Assembly: GCA_947683425.1 (NCBI GenBank)
Contig: CANTUQ010000031.1
Span: forward strand, 7,265,001-7,329,000
Origin: Excoecaria cochinchinensis
Lineage: Eukaryota; Streptophyta; Magnoliopsida; Malpighiales; Euphorbiaceae
Reading direction: 5' to 3'
Length of the DNA: 64,000 bases
Shown: positions 44,325-55,605 of the stretch, piece by piece
How positions within the stretch are numbered: the stretch's first letter is position 1
How the letters are laid out: each line of letters begins with the position of its first letter
The notes under the pieces: model-generated
Databases searched by the model: none
What the model saw: the letters and a program-made list of their open reading frames with translations, nothing else
Told to the model about the DNA's origin: nothing
Position numbers and translations under genes: made by a program

Positions 44325-46316
44325 TCAGAGGGGCGGGTAGTCGGAGGGCTCCTCATCAGGATCCTCGTCGTCTGATATGTGCACTATCCCTGGCGGAGGT
44401 GGAGATGGAGCTGGCTGTGCTGGAGGTGGAGGCTGAGCCATGGAAGGTCCTGCCCCAGCATCGTGGGTCTGTCTAAACCTAATCTGAGCGTAGCCGTCCA
44501 AGAAGGGATGGGTGCAAGTCCTCATGAACTATAAAGTCTCCGAGACTGTGCCTCCTAACTTCTTGAATGCCCGGCTCATCTGAGTAGTCTGCTCGCCGGC
44601 GGCCCTCCCCATCTGATCTAGGCGCTGCTCTGTCTGCTCCCTAAACTCCCTCATGGTCTGGGACAAGGGAGGAAGGATCCCCTCTATCGCCTGGACCCAG
44701 GATCTCAGGGAGTCGAGTGACTCATCGATCATCTGTAGAGTCATATCAACTCTCTGAGACGCCTGATCCTAGGACGTCCTCAGATCATGAGCGAGCTGCT
44801 GCCTAAGCTCCCTCTGGCCCTGGTCAATCTGCTCTACCAGCCTCGCCTGCTCATCTCTGAAGGCCTCCACGACCTGAGCCTGCTCTCGCGCCGTGTGCTC
44901 AATAAAGCTGGCCTGCTCCAGGGCCAGTCGCTCTATCATCCGGGACTGCTCCTGAATAGCAGCCTGTTGATGGTCCAACCTCTCCTGTAAAGCTCTGTCT
45001 CTCTCATCCTGTTATTGCTCGAAGGCTGCGAACATAGCAGTGAGGAACTGGGAGAAATCGGGCTGTGCTGGCTGCTGCTGTGCTGGCTCTGGCGGTGGGG
45101 CTGTGGAGGAAGATGCCCCTGGGTCACCCCGAAAATATGGGTGATACCTCTCGAGGGGCCCGTGGGTAGACTTCTGTACCCTGATGCTCGGCGATGGGAT
45201 AGGAGTCGGTGCTCTGGATGCCGGTGAGGCGCCAAAAAACTCATCCATAGTGAACTCCATGTCGAAATCCGATGGAGTCCTGGGCTGCTCCTGCTGTGGT
45301 GGCGTTGGCACAGTCTGGGGCTGAGGCTGGGGAGGCTGAGGAGGCTGCTGCTCTGGCTCGGGCTCTGGCTCTGGCTGAGGAGGCTGCTGCTCTGGCTGAG
45401 GAGGCTACTGCTCCGGGTGCTCCGGGTCTGGACCCAAATGTGGAAGGGAGAAAACCCACCTGGTCTCGTGGATGGACAGCAATCTGTAAGCCTCTGCCTG
45501 CCCTGACACCTGCGAGATCATCCCCATTTGCACTGCTGCGGAGGCATCCACATGTATACCCTCATCCAGGGGTCCTCTCAGCCTGCCCGGGGCGACTCCT
45601 AACCCCAAAAGCAACCGAGTGATGACTCCCCCTACTATCACCACTGGCGTCAGTCCTCTGCCGACTCTAATCTGGTTAGCCAAGATCTCATGGCTAACGT
45701 TGAGGCGCTGGCCTACCACCATAGCCCAGAGGCTCCAGATCTCGGCCGCATTAAGCGACCCTGGATTACCAGCTCGACCAAGGTACGAACTGGATAGCAC
45801 TCTATGCAGGTACCAGAGTGCTTGAGACACCAGTACGGTGCTCTTTGCTGTGTCGTGGTCATATAGCACTCCTAGTAAGGCAATGGCCGCCCAGTGGGTA
45901 CGTCTAACCCCTCGCCGTGGGATCTCGACCCCCTCCTCTCTGGGAAGCCCCATGGCCTGCGCGAACCTCTGCCTGGTGATGCTGAAATGCTGGCCGTCGA
46001 ACCAAAACTACACCACCCCCGGCTCTGTATCTGATCTCTGAAAACTGCCATATCGCAGGGTGGCTAGCACCTGTCGGGTGGCCTCAGGGAAGGTCTGGAA
46101 AGTAGGGTCAAGGAACTCTGTCCATCCGGCGCCCTCAATAAGTATGTCGATCTCCGGGGCCATCCCTAGGGCCTCTAGGAACGGCCGAGACACAAAGCGA
46201 CTAGCTCGAATCTCCACCTGAGCCAGCGCCCTGTATCTCTGGGCTGACTCACCGTCCATCCATCCCGGAACCTCAACCTCGGGCTGGGCCTGCGGTGCTC
46301 TGCGTCTGGGAGGCAT
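44325..46316 (-). pseudogene. Gln/Pro-rich additional ORF of D (ORF1-like)
   Basis: One frame of about 664 codons from MPPRRRAPQ to DYPPL, broken by five stops, all TAG or TAA that would be explained by CAG/CAA glutamine codons. The N-terminal 300 residues are globular (RFVSRPFLEALG, FPEATRQVLATL, FWFDGQHFSITRQRFAQAMG, GVITRLLLGLGV). This resembles the ORF1-type proteins of Athila-like plant retroelements, possibly the same superfamily as the plant mobile domain or plant transposon proteins. A low-complexity P/Q/E stretch follows, then long heptad-like helices rich in Q, E and R (about 44540-45010), and an acidic end (HISDDEDPDEEP). It is in sense orientation after pol. Function unknown. Confidence 0.7.
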
Positions 46317-46403
46317 CCTGCAAAAGTGATGTTAGCTAACAAAAATTTGAGGAGAAAAGACGTTATTAAGCTCATTTTCGAGATGAAATAAAATAGATAA
46401 AAA

Positions 46404-46790
46404 AAAGAAATGGACAACATCCCGTTAAGGGATGTAGCTCCGCATGCTTCGCACACATCAAAAGCAGAGAAGAAAAATATGCCATCGGCACGGAAACAAT
46501 TAAAGATTAGTGAAAATGGGCAGCGCCCCGACAAGGGTGTGGCCCCATTTTGGCTTAAAAAAGAAAAGGTATTTTGAAAATGAATAAAAGTGGGCTTATC
46601 AGGTCGTAAGACATGCATTATACACAAAAATAATCAATTTCTAGAATAAAAAAAATAAAATTTGGGCAGCACCTCGGTAAGGGTGTGCCCAACCTCCTGC
46701 ATAAAAAGGCATCAACATAGGCCTCAGGCCTCAACAATAACAATAATATATATAAACGGGACGCACCCCGGCAAGAGTGTGCCCCCAACA
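46404..46790. repeat. Dispersed near-palindromic GGGCAGCACC motifs in D
   Basis: Copies at about 46519 (GGCAGCGCCCCGACAAGGGT), 46664 (GGGCAGCACCTCGGTAAGGG), 46757 (GGGACGCACCCCGGCAAGAG) and a diverged one at about 46408. Each ends in GTGTG(G)CCC, which can pair with its own start. GGCCTCAGGCCTCAACAA also recurs (46720, 46803). Confidence 0.7.
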
Positions 46791-47260
46791 ACACAATATA
46801 ATGGCCTCAGGCCTCAACAACACAAAAAAATGCACTAGAAAGCCTATTTTAATGTGACAAGGATATATAAAAGTCTTATTTCTATGTGATCATGCAAAGG
46901 TTTAGATTAATTGCACTACAAAATACTAAACAAATAAATAAAAAAACGGGCAGCATTCTCCCTAGATTTTTAAGGCATCTAAAGCATTCTAGCCATTTCT
47001 AAGGCTAAAGGAAGAAGAAGAAATGAAGAAATAAATTGAATTAAATAAAAAAGTAGTTATTTTACTTACTTGTAGTCGCGAAAAGTGTAGAAAAATGATC
47101 GCTCGAGCGTCCGGTGAGTGGAGAACGTGGAAAAAATAAAGAAATCGCAAAAATAGGAGAAAAAAATGCTTAAAAAAATTAAAAAAAAAACTTAAAAGAA
47201 AATCGTTTGAGAGGGAGAGTGAAAGGGACAGCAGGCGCTGGTCCGTCTGTCACTCGCCCT
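46791..47260. other. AT-rich spacer of D before the antisense gene
   Basis: No coding frame. A-rich on the plus strand. At its right end ACCGACGGGC words begin that belong to the promoter area of the antisense gene. Confidence 0.6.
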
Positions 47261-47470
47261 TATATAAAGTTTCGTGACCGACGGGCTGGGTGTCTGTAGG
47301 AGCGACCGACGGGCTGCCCGTCTGTCGTTCCCCATTCCCCAATTAATGCGAAATTAATGTGCGTGATGAATGCTATGCTGACATATGCATCTGCCAGGTG
47401 GATCTTTACCGATGGGCAGGCCGTCTCTTTTGAGAGACGGGTAGGCCGTCGGTGGCGCCTTTTTATAAAT
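47261..47470 (+). promoter_or_regulatory. Putative promoter of the D antisense gene
   Basis: TATATAAAG at 47261 and TTTTATAAAT at 47461 lie about 280 and 75 bases before the ATG at 47542. Between them are inverted words GACCGACGGGC/GCCCGTCTGTC (about 47304-47330) and CCGATGGGC/GCCGTCGG (about 47410-47452). E has a TATA-like box in the same relative place. Confidence 0.5.
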
Positions 47471-47541
47471 TCTTCCAAAAATTTTGCTCCTTTTGTGTCT
47501 CTTCACTTTCCCAACACCTTGAGCCCTTTATTCTTCTCAGG

Positions 47542-48805
47542 ATGTCTTCCCCCCTTCTCCAATTAATGCACCGTATCTTAGATGACAAGCACACTTGAGA
47601 AAAAGGCGTCCTTTCTTCTCTGCCTGGGCTAAAATACCTGTGTCGGGTTAAAGTTGATCAGAACCTTCTTTTGGCGGCGACCCACTTGTGAAACCCCCGG
47701 TTTCACGTCTTCCGGTTCACTTACCAGGAGTTGTGCCCCCTGCCTGAGGAGTTAGCTGCCATTCTTGGAGCCTGGTTTCCTCCTAACGCTCTGCCTTGCG
47801 TCCCCCGTTGTGGCCTACTCCAGACTCGGGATATAGCTATGGCTCTCGGCATAACCCCTTCTGAGGCCGGCTGGTTTCTCTGGGCTCTTTCTTTACTTTG
47901 GAGCCCTTGATCGATGCTCTAGATCGGTTCACTAATGTTCCCACATACCGGGTAAGCATCATATTTCTGTTTTGCATGATGAACTTTCTCACTATTGTTC
48001 TAGGGGGTTTAACAGGTGGCCCTCGCCTGTTTGGAGTTCTGAGTGACTTTCATCTGGGATTATCACCCTTACCACTTATTCTGGCTGAGACCATTCTGGG
48101 CTTAGACGCTGTGAGCTCTGGATCCACTACTACCTTTACCGGCAGCACCTTATTGCTTCAGGTACGTCATTATTTTAAAGGTAGTGCGTCCCTTATGGAT
48201 TTTCACACTAGCTTTTCTTAGCGGGAGGTGCGTCCTTTCGGATTTTCACACAACCCTGTGCCTTATTTTTGCCTGAAGTAAACCCTACTTACTCCAGCGG
48301 CTTTCTTTCTTTTTTTTTTCAGATCTGGCTGCAAGAGAAACTGAGGATGCCGTCTGAGCCACCTTCTCAGGTCATTCCACAGTACTCGCCGAGCCATTTC
48401 CTTCCACGTCGACGGCTATATGAGTGTGCCACTGTTGGCAAAGGCATTACCAGATTTGGCGGACTATCAGACGATGACATTAGTTTCACGTCTGCCTGGC
48501 TCCCACTGTCTCATGTGGTCATTGATGGGCCTTCGGGGTGTGTTCCCCTCTGTGGGCTCCATCAAGCCACCTTCTGTATCACCTCTCGATGTGTGCGTCA
48601 GCTCGGGATGACCCAGGATGTGGCGAGAGTTCCCTTATCTTTTCGGGGAGGAGCTCTTTCGGTTCCCTTCGCCTCAAGGTATCATGAGTTGTGGAGCAAT
48701 CTACCAGTGAAGACTGTTATTCCGAGGTTCAGCGATCAATTTGTGGCTTCAACTAGCGAGTACAAGAAGTGGATCCTTAGTCCAGCATTTGATAATAGGA
48801 CATGA
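47542..48805 (+). pseudogene. Antisense gene of D, plant mobile domain-like, with intron
   Basis: Transcribed against gag-pol, starting MSSPLLQLMHRIL. Exon 1 (47542-48161) has two stops and a frame change near 47895. It includes FTYQELCPLPEELAAILGAW, TRDIAMALGITPSEAGWFLW, and EPLIDALDRFTNVPTYR. The intron 48162-48322 (CAG|GTACGT to a T10 tract and CAG, 161 bases, phase 0) joins LLLQ to IWLQEKLRMPSE. Exon 2 is open to 48805 (FCITSRCVRQLGM, VIPRFSDQFVASTSEYKKW). A protein of about 370 residues would result. Organisation and motifs fit the plant mobile domain family, known both as host proteins (MAIN/MAIL1) and in retroelements; this assignment is from recognition only. The homologue in E has the same intron. 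Confidence 0.65.
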
Positions 48806-49236
48806 GGGCTCAAGCATCTGGTCGGCGAGGGCAGTGGCAGGACTTAGCCTAACTTACATATGTATTTCTTTTGGTGTTACATTTCTTTTTAATGCAGAAC
48901 TAGAAAATGACGAAAATGAAAAGAATAATATTTATTTTATTTCACGAAATTGTGTACATTTCCATGTAATTTCAGCATATATGATCAGTTTTGACATTTA
49001 ACTCTATCGTGTACGCGCTGTTAATATATGGGGCCAAATTTTAACAGCATCAACTCCTGTTACCAATCGGCCCTCTCGGGTTTTCATGTTCGGACATTTT
49101 CTCTCATGCCTCTAATTTTTGCACAGGATGCCTTTTTTCGGTTTTCATCCTGTCGAGGCGCCCAAATTTAGCACGGCCGCCTTTTTTCAGTTTTCGACCT
49201 GCAGGGCATTTTATTCTCTTCTTTTTATTTTGGTCT
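48806..49236 (-). other. Conserved spacer between D pol and the antisense gene
   Basis: Counterpart of 19632-20047 in E. On the minus strand it has repeated GAAAAnnGAAAAAAGGC words (about 49130-49200) and AACCCGAGAGGGCCGATTGG. Confidence 0.6.
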
Positions 49237-50344
49237 TTAGCCATGGAACCTTTTGAGCCTGCCGACATTGATCGGTTCTTTGAATTCATTTCCATCTCTA
49301 TCCGACAAGATTGCAGCTCCTTTGGACAACAGCTTTTTAAGGATATACGACCCCTCCCAGGTTGGTCTGAATTTTCCTCTGATATCTGGTATACCTGGTC
49401 TCATCTGCTTGAACACTAAGTCCCCTTCCTTCAGCAGATGTTTTCTCACCTTCTTCCCGAATGTCCTGGCCAACCTCTTCTGGTAGATCTGATTGTGATA
49501 ATAACCCTTCAGCCTACTCTCATCCAGTAAGTTTAAATGCTGTAGCCTCTGTCAATTCGGCCTCCAGAATTTAGGCTTCCATGACTACTCTTAGCGATTT
49601 GAGCTCTATCTCAACTGGCAATACTGCTAACGTCCCGTATAGCAGAGAATATGGTGTGGCACCCGTAGATGTCCTTACCGTTGTCCTGTATCCCCACAGT
49701 GCGAAGGGTAGCTTCTCTGCCCAGTCTTTGTAAGTTTGGACCATCTTGGATGGGGTCCTCTTCACATTTTTATTGGCGGACTCTACTACTCCATTAGTTT
49801 GTGGTCGGTAAGGAGAAGATTTATGGTGCTTGATACCATACTTCTTAAGGAGCTTCCTGGTTTCCCCCATGAACTGCACCCCATTGTCAGACACTACGTG
49901 GTGAGGGAGACCATATCTGCAGATCAGATTTCTCTCTATGAACTTGGCCATATCCCTTGCGTCAATCTTTTTGAAGGATTCCGCCTCTACCCATTTGGTA
50001 AAATAGTCAATCACAACTATGATGTATCTGTGCCCATTGGATGCCGTGGGGCGAATCTCTCCAATGATATTTATCCCCCAAGCAGCGAAAGGCCAAGGCG
50101 ATGTCAGGTTGTGTAACTCTGATACTGGTAGATGTCTCAAATCTGCATACTGTTGGCATAACTGGCATTGCGTGACATACTTTGAGCAGTCATTGTCCAT
50201 CGTAAGCTAATAGAAGCCTTGCCTCATGATCTTCTTTGCCAGAGTCAAACCGTTCATGTGAGCCCCACAGACGCCTGCATGGGTCTCCTCCATTACCTTG
50301 CGGGCTTCTTTTTCATTTAAGCACCTGAGCTGAATCCCGTCTGC
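49237..50344 (-). pseudogene. Integrase of D
   Basis: It begins with an HHCC-type zinc finger (HAGVCGAHMNG.., CQLCQQYADLRHLP) interrupted by stops. The catalytic core follows in an open frame (50200-49571): INIIGEIRPTASNGHRYIIV with the first Asp in VIDYFTKW, then HHVVSDNGVQFMG and NGVVESANKN carrying the second Asp and Glu. After a stop (49571) and a frame change, the C-terminal part resumes (KKVRKHLLKEGDLVFKQMRP, to LKRFHG and stop at 49237). It would insert element DNA into chromosomes; this copy is inactive. Confidence 0.85.
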
Positions 50345-51061
50345 CTATCTTTTGTACAACACTCCTTCCAAGGATCTGAACTGAGTAGATAGCTTCCAGA
50401 TCATTCTCTGGTCTTTCTCGATAGCTTCCTCTGGACACCTAGCATTTTCCAAATAATTCATAATGTCAAAGTACCATGGTTTTCCATCAGCCACTTCTAC
50501 TTCCATTACTGGCTTGACCTCAAAGCTGGGCTTCTCATAACTCGAAATCAGCACTGGTTTCATAGCTACTCCTTCAGGATTATCCCACATCGACACTAGG
50601 GTTGCCAACGCATCCGCTAGACGATTCTCACCTCCTGGCATGAAGTGGAGAGTGCAGGTTTCAAACTGCCCACATACTCCTTTCAAATATTCAACGTAGG
50701 GTACCAGCCTCTCTTCCTTTATAGCCCATTCTCCTCGGATCTGGTTAATCACCAAGGATGAGTCACTAAAGACTTCTACACTCTTTGCCCCCAAAGCAGC
50801 TAGAGCTTCTAACCCGAAAGTGCATGCTTCATATTCGGCTTCATTGTTGGTTGCTTTGTACCTCAGTTTCTTGGCTAGAGGGAGTTTCTCATTATCTGGG
50901 GTTGTCAAAATAATTCCAACTCCAGCCCCCTTGTTATTCACTGCCCCGTCGAAGTGTAATTGCCATCCTTGGACAGAAATCGCGATTATGCTCTCATCAG
51001 GAAAGGTGAACTCGGGAGTGTCCCCTTGAATAGGATGCTCGGCAAGAAATTCAGCTACGGC
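50345..51061 (-). pseudogene. Second (archaeal-type) RNase H of D
   Basis: HFDGAVNNKGAGVGIILTTP, NNEAEYEACTFGLEALAALG, EVFSDSSLVINQIRGEW and ENRLADALATL form the RNase H pattern of the extra domain found only in Tat-lineage elements. It sits between the ordinary RNase H and integrase. A TGA upstream (51062) and a TAG at 50345 end the open part. Confidence 0.85.
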
Positions 51062-53359
51062 TCACCCCTTAATAGTTTTGCGGGTGATGTATTCAACATC
51101 AAACTCCTGTAGCAAAAGCAACCATCTCCCCATCTTACCAAGCAAAGACGGCGCTTCTTGCAAATATCTCAACGGATTCTGCTTGGCCACTGCCTGAACT
51201 TTGTATGAATGGAAGTAATGTCTCAGTTTCTTTGATGCCCAAATCACTGCGAGGAAGATTTTCTCTACTTCAGCATATTTAATCTCATAAGGCATGAACT
51301 TCTTGCTGAGGTAATAAACTGCAAATTCCACTCCAAATTCATCCTCCTGAGCCATCATGGCGCCCACAGAACTGCCTTCCACTACCAGATATAGGATAAG
51401 CGGTTTGACTGGTTGCGGCGGCCTTAACACTGGCGGATTCAACAGATATTCCCTGATGCTGTCAAAGGCTTTCTGGCAGTCTTCATTCGAGACCACAGGC
51501 TGATTCTTTCTAAGCAGTTTAAAAATGGGCTCGCATATCGAGGTGAGCTTGGCAATAAATCGACTGACATACTGCAGCTTGCCCAGGAAGCTCCTTACAT
51601 CCTTCTCCTTTTGCAGCACGGGCATCTCTCTGATGGCCTTCACCTTGTCTAGGTCAATTTCTATTCCCCTCTGGCTAACGACATATCCCAACAGCTTCCC
51701 TGAGGTTACTCCGAAGATGCACTTCTTGGGGTTAAGTCGCAGATTGTACTTATCGATCCTGGTGAAGAACTTCTCTAGAGCTACAAAGTGGCCCTCTCAG
51801 GTGGATGACTTGACCATCATGTCATCGACATACACCTCTACCTCCTTGTGGATCAGGTCCCTTAGAATCTTGGTCGCCATCCTCTGGTATGTGGCCCCTG
51901 CATTTTTCAGGCCAAAAGGCATGACTTGGTAGGCGTAAGTCCCCCACTCTGTGATGAAAGCGATCTTAACCCAGTCAGCTATTTTGTTTAGGATCTGGTT
52001 GTAGCCCACATAACCATCCCCAAAGCTGTACATCGCACAGTTGGCGGCACTATCTATCAACACATCAATGTGGGGTAGTGGAAAATTATCTTTAGGGCAG
52101 GCCTTGTTCAGATCTCGGTAATCCACACATACCCTGACCTTTCCATTTTTCTTTGCTACAGGGACCACGTTTGCCAACCATGTAGGATACTGCACTTCAA
52201 CAAGGAACTTAGCCTCAATCTGCTGTCGAATCTCCTCCTTGACCTTGTCTGCCCATTCTGGCCTGAGCCTTCTCAACTTCTGTTTTACGGGCTTATAGTC
52301 TGGATAAGTCGGGATGGCATGCTCTGCTACGTCTCGGTCGATCCCTGGCATGTCTTCATAGGTCCAGGCAAAGGCTTTTTCATGTTTTCTTATTATTCTC
52401 TCAAATTTTTCTCTCTCATCAGGAGTTATATTCGATGCTATTAGAATTTCTTTCGGATTCTCCGAGGTTCCAAGATTAAAAGGCATTGTATCAGTGGAAT
52501 CAATATCAAAAATTGATGGAATATGATCATGTTCATGCATGTTGAAATCATTAGAAACATCGCACAAGTAAGAGAAATCATTTGCCTTATTAATAATATT
52601 ATAATTGTCATTTACATCATAAAAAAGTTCTGGAATAAAAAGACAATCTAAGCTAAAGTCTTCTTCTGCCTCCCTAGAGGTTGATGCTGCTGCAGCTTGC
52701 TCATTAACTACTTGGTTCAGCAGAGGCCCTTCAGGTATGTCTGAGGAAATCTTTAAATCCCCAATCTTCAGTTCTGTTTCTGTCATCTTCTCTTTCCCTT
52801 TCAGCCTGGCAAACAACATCTTTTCGGTGACAACCTCTTCGGGCTTGCATCTGTCCCAAGCAATGCACTGAGTCATGACCTCTTCATCCCAGAAATTCTC
52901 AACGGTTTTGATAACCCTGACATCCCAGTCAAATACATCGTTGAAGATTTTAAATCCGGGGACAATCCTCCCATTCACCCACTGCGGCTCATCTTCACCA
53001 TCATAAGCGCATACTGAGGATGCTGGTATGAAACTTTTCGAGATATGAGGGATCTTATCTACCGTCTTCTTCTTGCTAAAACCGCCTCTGTACCCCAGAC
53101 CCTTTCGATTCTTCTGACCTCGAGTGGTGATCGCAGTCTGCAGCCCTTGAGAGTTTTTACCCATACCTGCCCCAGGGAGATAGTGCATCTTTTTAATCAT
53201 GTTAACTACTGCTGGGTTATCCACTGGTCCGTGCTCTTCTCCTATCATTGACACGTGGAAGCTACTGAAAGGCTGATTAGCAATTTCAAGAGCTGACACC
53301 TGATTCTCTCTGGCCGCCTTAATAGTTATCACCTCCCCTTCGTGCGGGAATTTTATCAT
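51062..53359 (-). pseudogene. G-patch, reverse transcriptase and RNase H of D
   Basis: The 520-codon part (53359-51797) starts after a TAA that would be explained by a glutamine codon. It shows a G-patch-like segment (PGAGMGKNSQGLQ, RKGLGYRGG), a low-complexity linker, and the RT fingers and palm up to the catalytic YVDDMM (about 51825). After a TGA the frame continues at 51691 with the RT connection (SFLGKLQYVSRFIAKL) and gypsy-type RNase H (AVYYLSKKFMPYEIKYAEVE). In the palm motif SFGDGYVGYNQI the usual Asp context is altered. Confidence 0.85.
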
Positions 53360-54352
53360 TTAGTGCAGTGTGGATGGTACTCCTCCTAATCTGTGAAACC
53401 AAGGCCTCCCAAGCAAGGCCGAGAAATTAGCTGGGATGGGCAAAACCACGAACTCTACTTCCACCTCAATGGGTCCCGTCTTGACCAGGGTCTTGAATGT
53501 TCTCGAGGCTTGCCTTATTGAATTATCGTAGGCTGTAATCGTCAAGTCTGATTCTCTGAGCATATCTTCACTCAATCCAAAAGCCTGAAGGGCTATCAGA
53601 GGGCAAACATTGATAGAAGATCCATCATCTACCATAACGCAAGCGGTGTGCTTATCATTAATCTGTACTTTGATGTACAGAGGTCGGTTATGATCGCCGC
53701 CCTCGACTGGCAGGTCGGCATCGGAAAAAACCAATCTCTCCCCCGATCCTCCTTCAACTAGACCCAAAAGTTCCGATGGGGAAATTGTGGTGGCAACAGT
53801 GGACTCAGTCAAAGCCTCTACCACTTTCTGCCTATGAGAATGGGACTGTCTTAAGAGATTCCAAATGAATATCTGAGCTGCGGTCTTCTTCAATTGCTTA
53901 ACAATCTGGTTCTCCTCTGGCTCTTTTTCCGTCGATGGCGGTGCTGGTTCCGGTACCTTCGTAATCTCAGGGACCACTCTCCCACTTCTTGTCACAGCCC
54001 CTATCTCTTCTTCATCCTCATCAGATCTCCACAAATCAGAGTTCATCTCTCCTTCCTCTTCGGCCTCTCCACCGCTCTCACTGCTCGACCAACAATCAAT
54101 TGTTGCCACTATTTCTCTTTCTTCTTTTTCCACAAAACAAATAACAGCAGTACCCTTGCTCCCAAATAAATCCTGCAGCACATACTACTCTGGCAAGCTG
54201 GATCCGATCATAAAAACTGGCAGCGGTACGGCATTGTAACCAGGCTTCTTCTTATCTTCCCTCTTCTCTGGGTAGGAAATCTACTTGTTATCAATCAGAT
54301 CTTGAATAGAGTGCCTCAGCGCCTTACACTTGTCTGTTAGATGGCCTGCGTG
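53360..54352 (-). pseudogene. Protease region of D
   Basis: Open from 54181 to 53360, preceded by three stops. The aspartic protease is marked by ACVMVDDGSSINVCPLIALQ and FSALLGRPWFHRLGGVPSTL. The N-terminal side is acidic (WSSSESGGEAEEEGE). It lies in the gag frame downstream of the nucleocapsid, as usual for Tat Gag-Pol. Confidence 0.8.
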
Positions 54353-55605
54353 CTAATGAAATGCACAGTATTCATTGTCCTTGTGACCTAGCTTCCCTTG
54401 CGTCATAGCAGGCCTAGGAGCCAGAGGTTGCAACTTTCCTTCCTTCATCAACCTTCTTAAGACCCAAGACAGTGGCCTTCCTAAGTTTGAAAACTTCCTC
54501 GGGGTAGTTGCGTAAGTAGTAGACACCTCAACTATTCTTCTGGTGCTACCACTAGGACCGGCTGGCCTACTGGTTCCCTGACCGGTGTTAGTCCTTTTTG
54601 AAAAATTATCATTATTAGCTTTCCGAGCTAAGAACTCTCCCTCTGCTTCAATGGCTATGTCTTTCAGAGACTCCCAATCCTTCAACCCTTTCATCTTCAA
54701 ACCATCCTTCAAATACGGGCTTGCATTCTTGATAAACAGGCGGATCTGGTCTTGGGTGTCTAGCTTTCTTCGCATTTCCATCACTCGGTTTCGCCAGCGG
54801 GTGAATAGTCGTGAAAAGATTCCCCGGCCTTTTACTGGAGCAATTCAAGATCTTTAAGAGTCACCTCCATCCTGGTGTTGCAATCGTATTGCCTCAAGAA
54901 CTCCTCTGTGAGTAAATCCCAATCTTCCTTAGTTCGACCATCGAGGCTATGGTACCAATCGATCGCAGGGCCAGTTATACTCAAGCAAAGGTACTCCACT
55001 TTCTGCCTCTTAGACAAAGTGGTCCCTTTCATGACCAGAGAGTATTGCTTCACATGGGCAGTCGGGTCAGAGGTACAGTTAAATTTTGGCACATCAGGCA
55101 TCTTGAAGTTGTAAGGAATCGGATCTTCTCCCTCCAGTTCTTTGTCCTCCGGGTTCATCCCCTGACCTCTGCTCAGCATATGGGCCATGGCTTCAAACCT
55201 CTCTTCCATCTTCTTCAGGATAAACTCATCGGTTTGGGGTGCCTTCCCTCTCTCAGATACAGAACTCATTTTGTCATCTTCGTCATCCCTGTCATCATCT
55301 ACCCTCAGCACTGGTCTTCTTCTCTGTCCTCCTGAAGCTACTGACCTCAGCTCTATTGGTAGCGGCCGAATAGGCTCTTCTTGCCTCTCAGCTCTTTCCT
55401 CTTCTCGCTCATTCTGTCTCACGAGAGGAGGAGGTGGTGGATTCTGCGGAGCATTCTGTTGTGCCAAAGCAGTTAGCATGTTCATCATTCTGCCCTCAAA
55501 TTCCTCAAACAGTCGGCCCACTTCTTCTGTAATCATGGCCCTGGTGGCATCATCTCCCCTAGGTGAGTTTGCCATCTCAGATACGGTACAGCTAACTTCT
55601 GACAA
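54353..55605 (-). pseudogene. gag of D
   Basis: An ATG at 55605 opens 257 codons: MSEVSCTVSEMANSPRGDDA, a Pro/Glu-rich linker, then the gag core PYNFKMPDVPKFNCTSDPTA and GPAIDWYHSLDGRTKEDWDL. A TAA, then a one-base frame change near 54800, shift it to the next frame (MRRKLDTQDQIRLFIKNASP.., 54784-54353), which ends at a TAG right after CAFH. The zinc-finger-like HAGHLTDKCKAL lies beyond it. Upstream (55606-56470) is a leader without a gene. Confidence 0.85.

Noticed and set aside
45272..45622. Plus-strand ORF rich in Ala/Glu
   Set aside because: Shadow of the Gln/Pro-rich minus-strand ORF of D.
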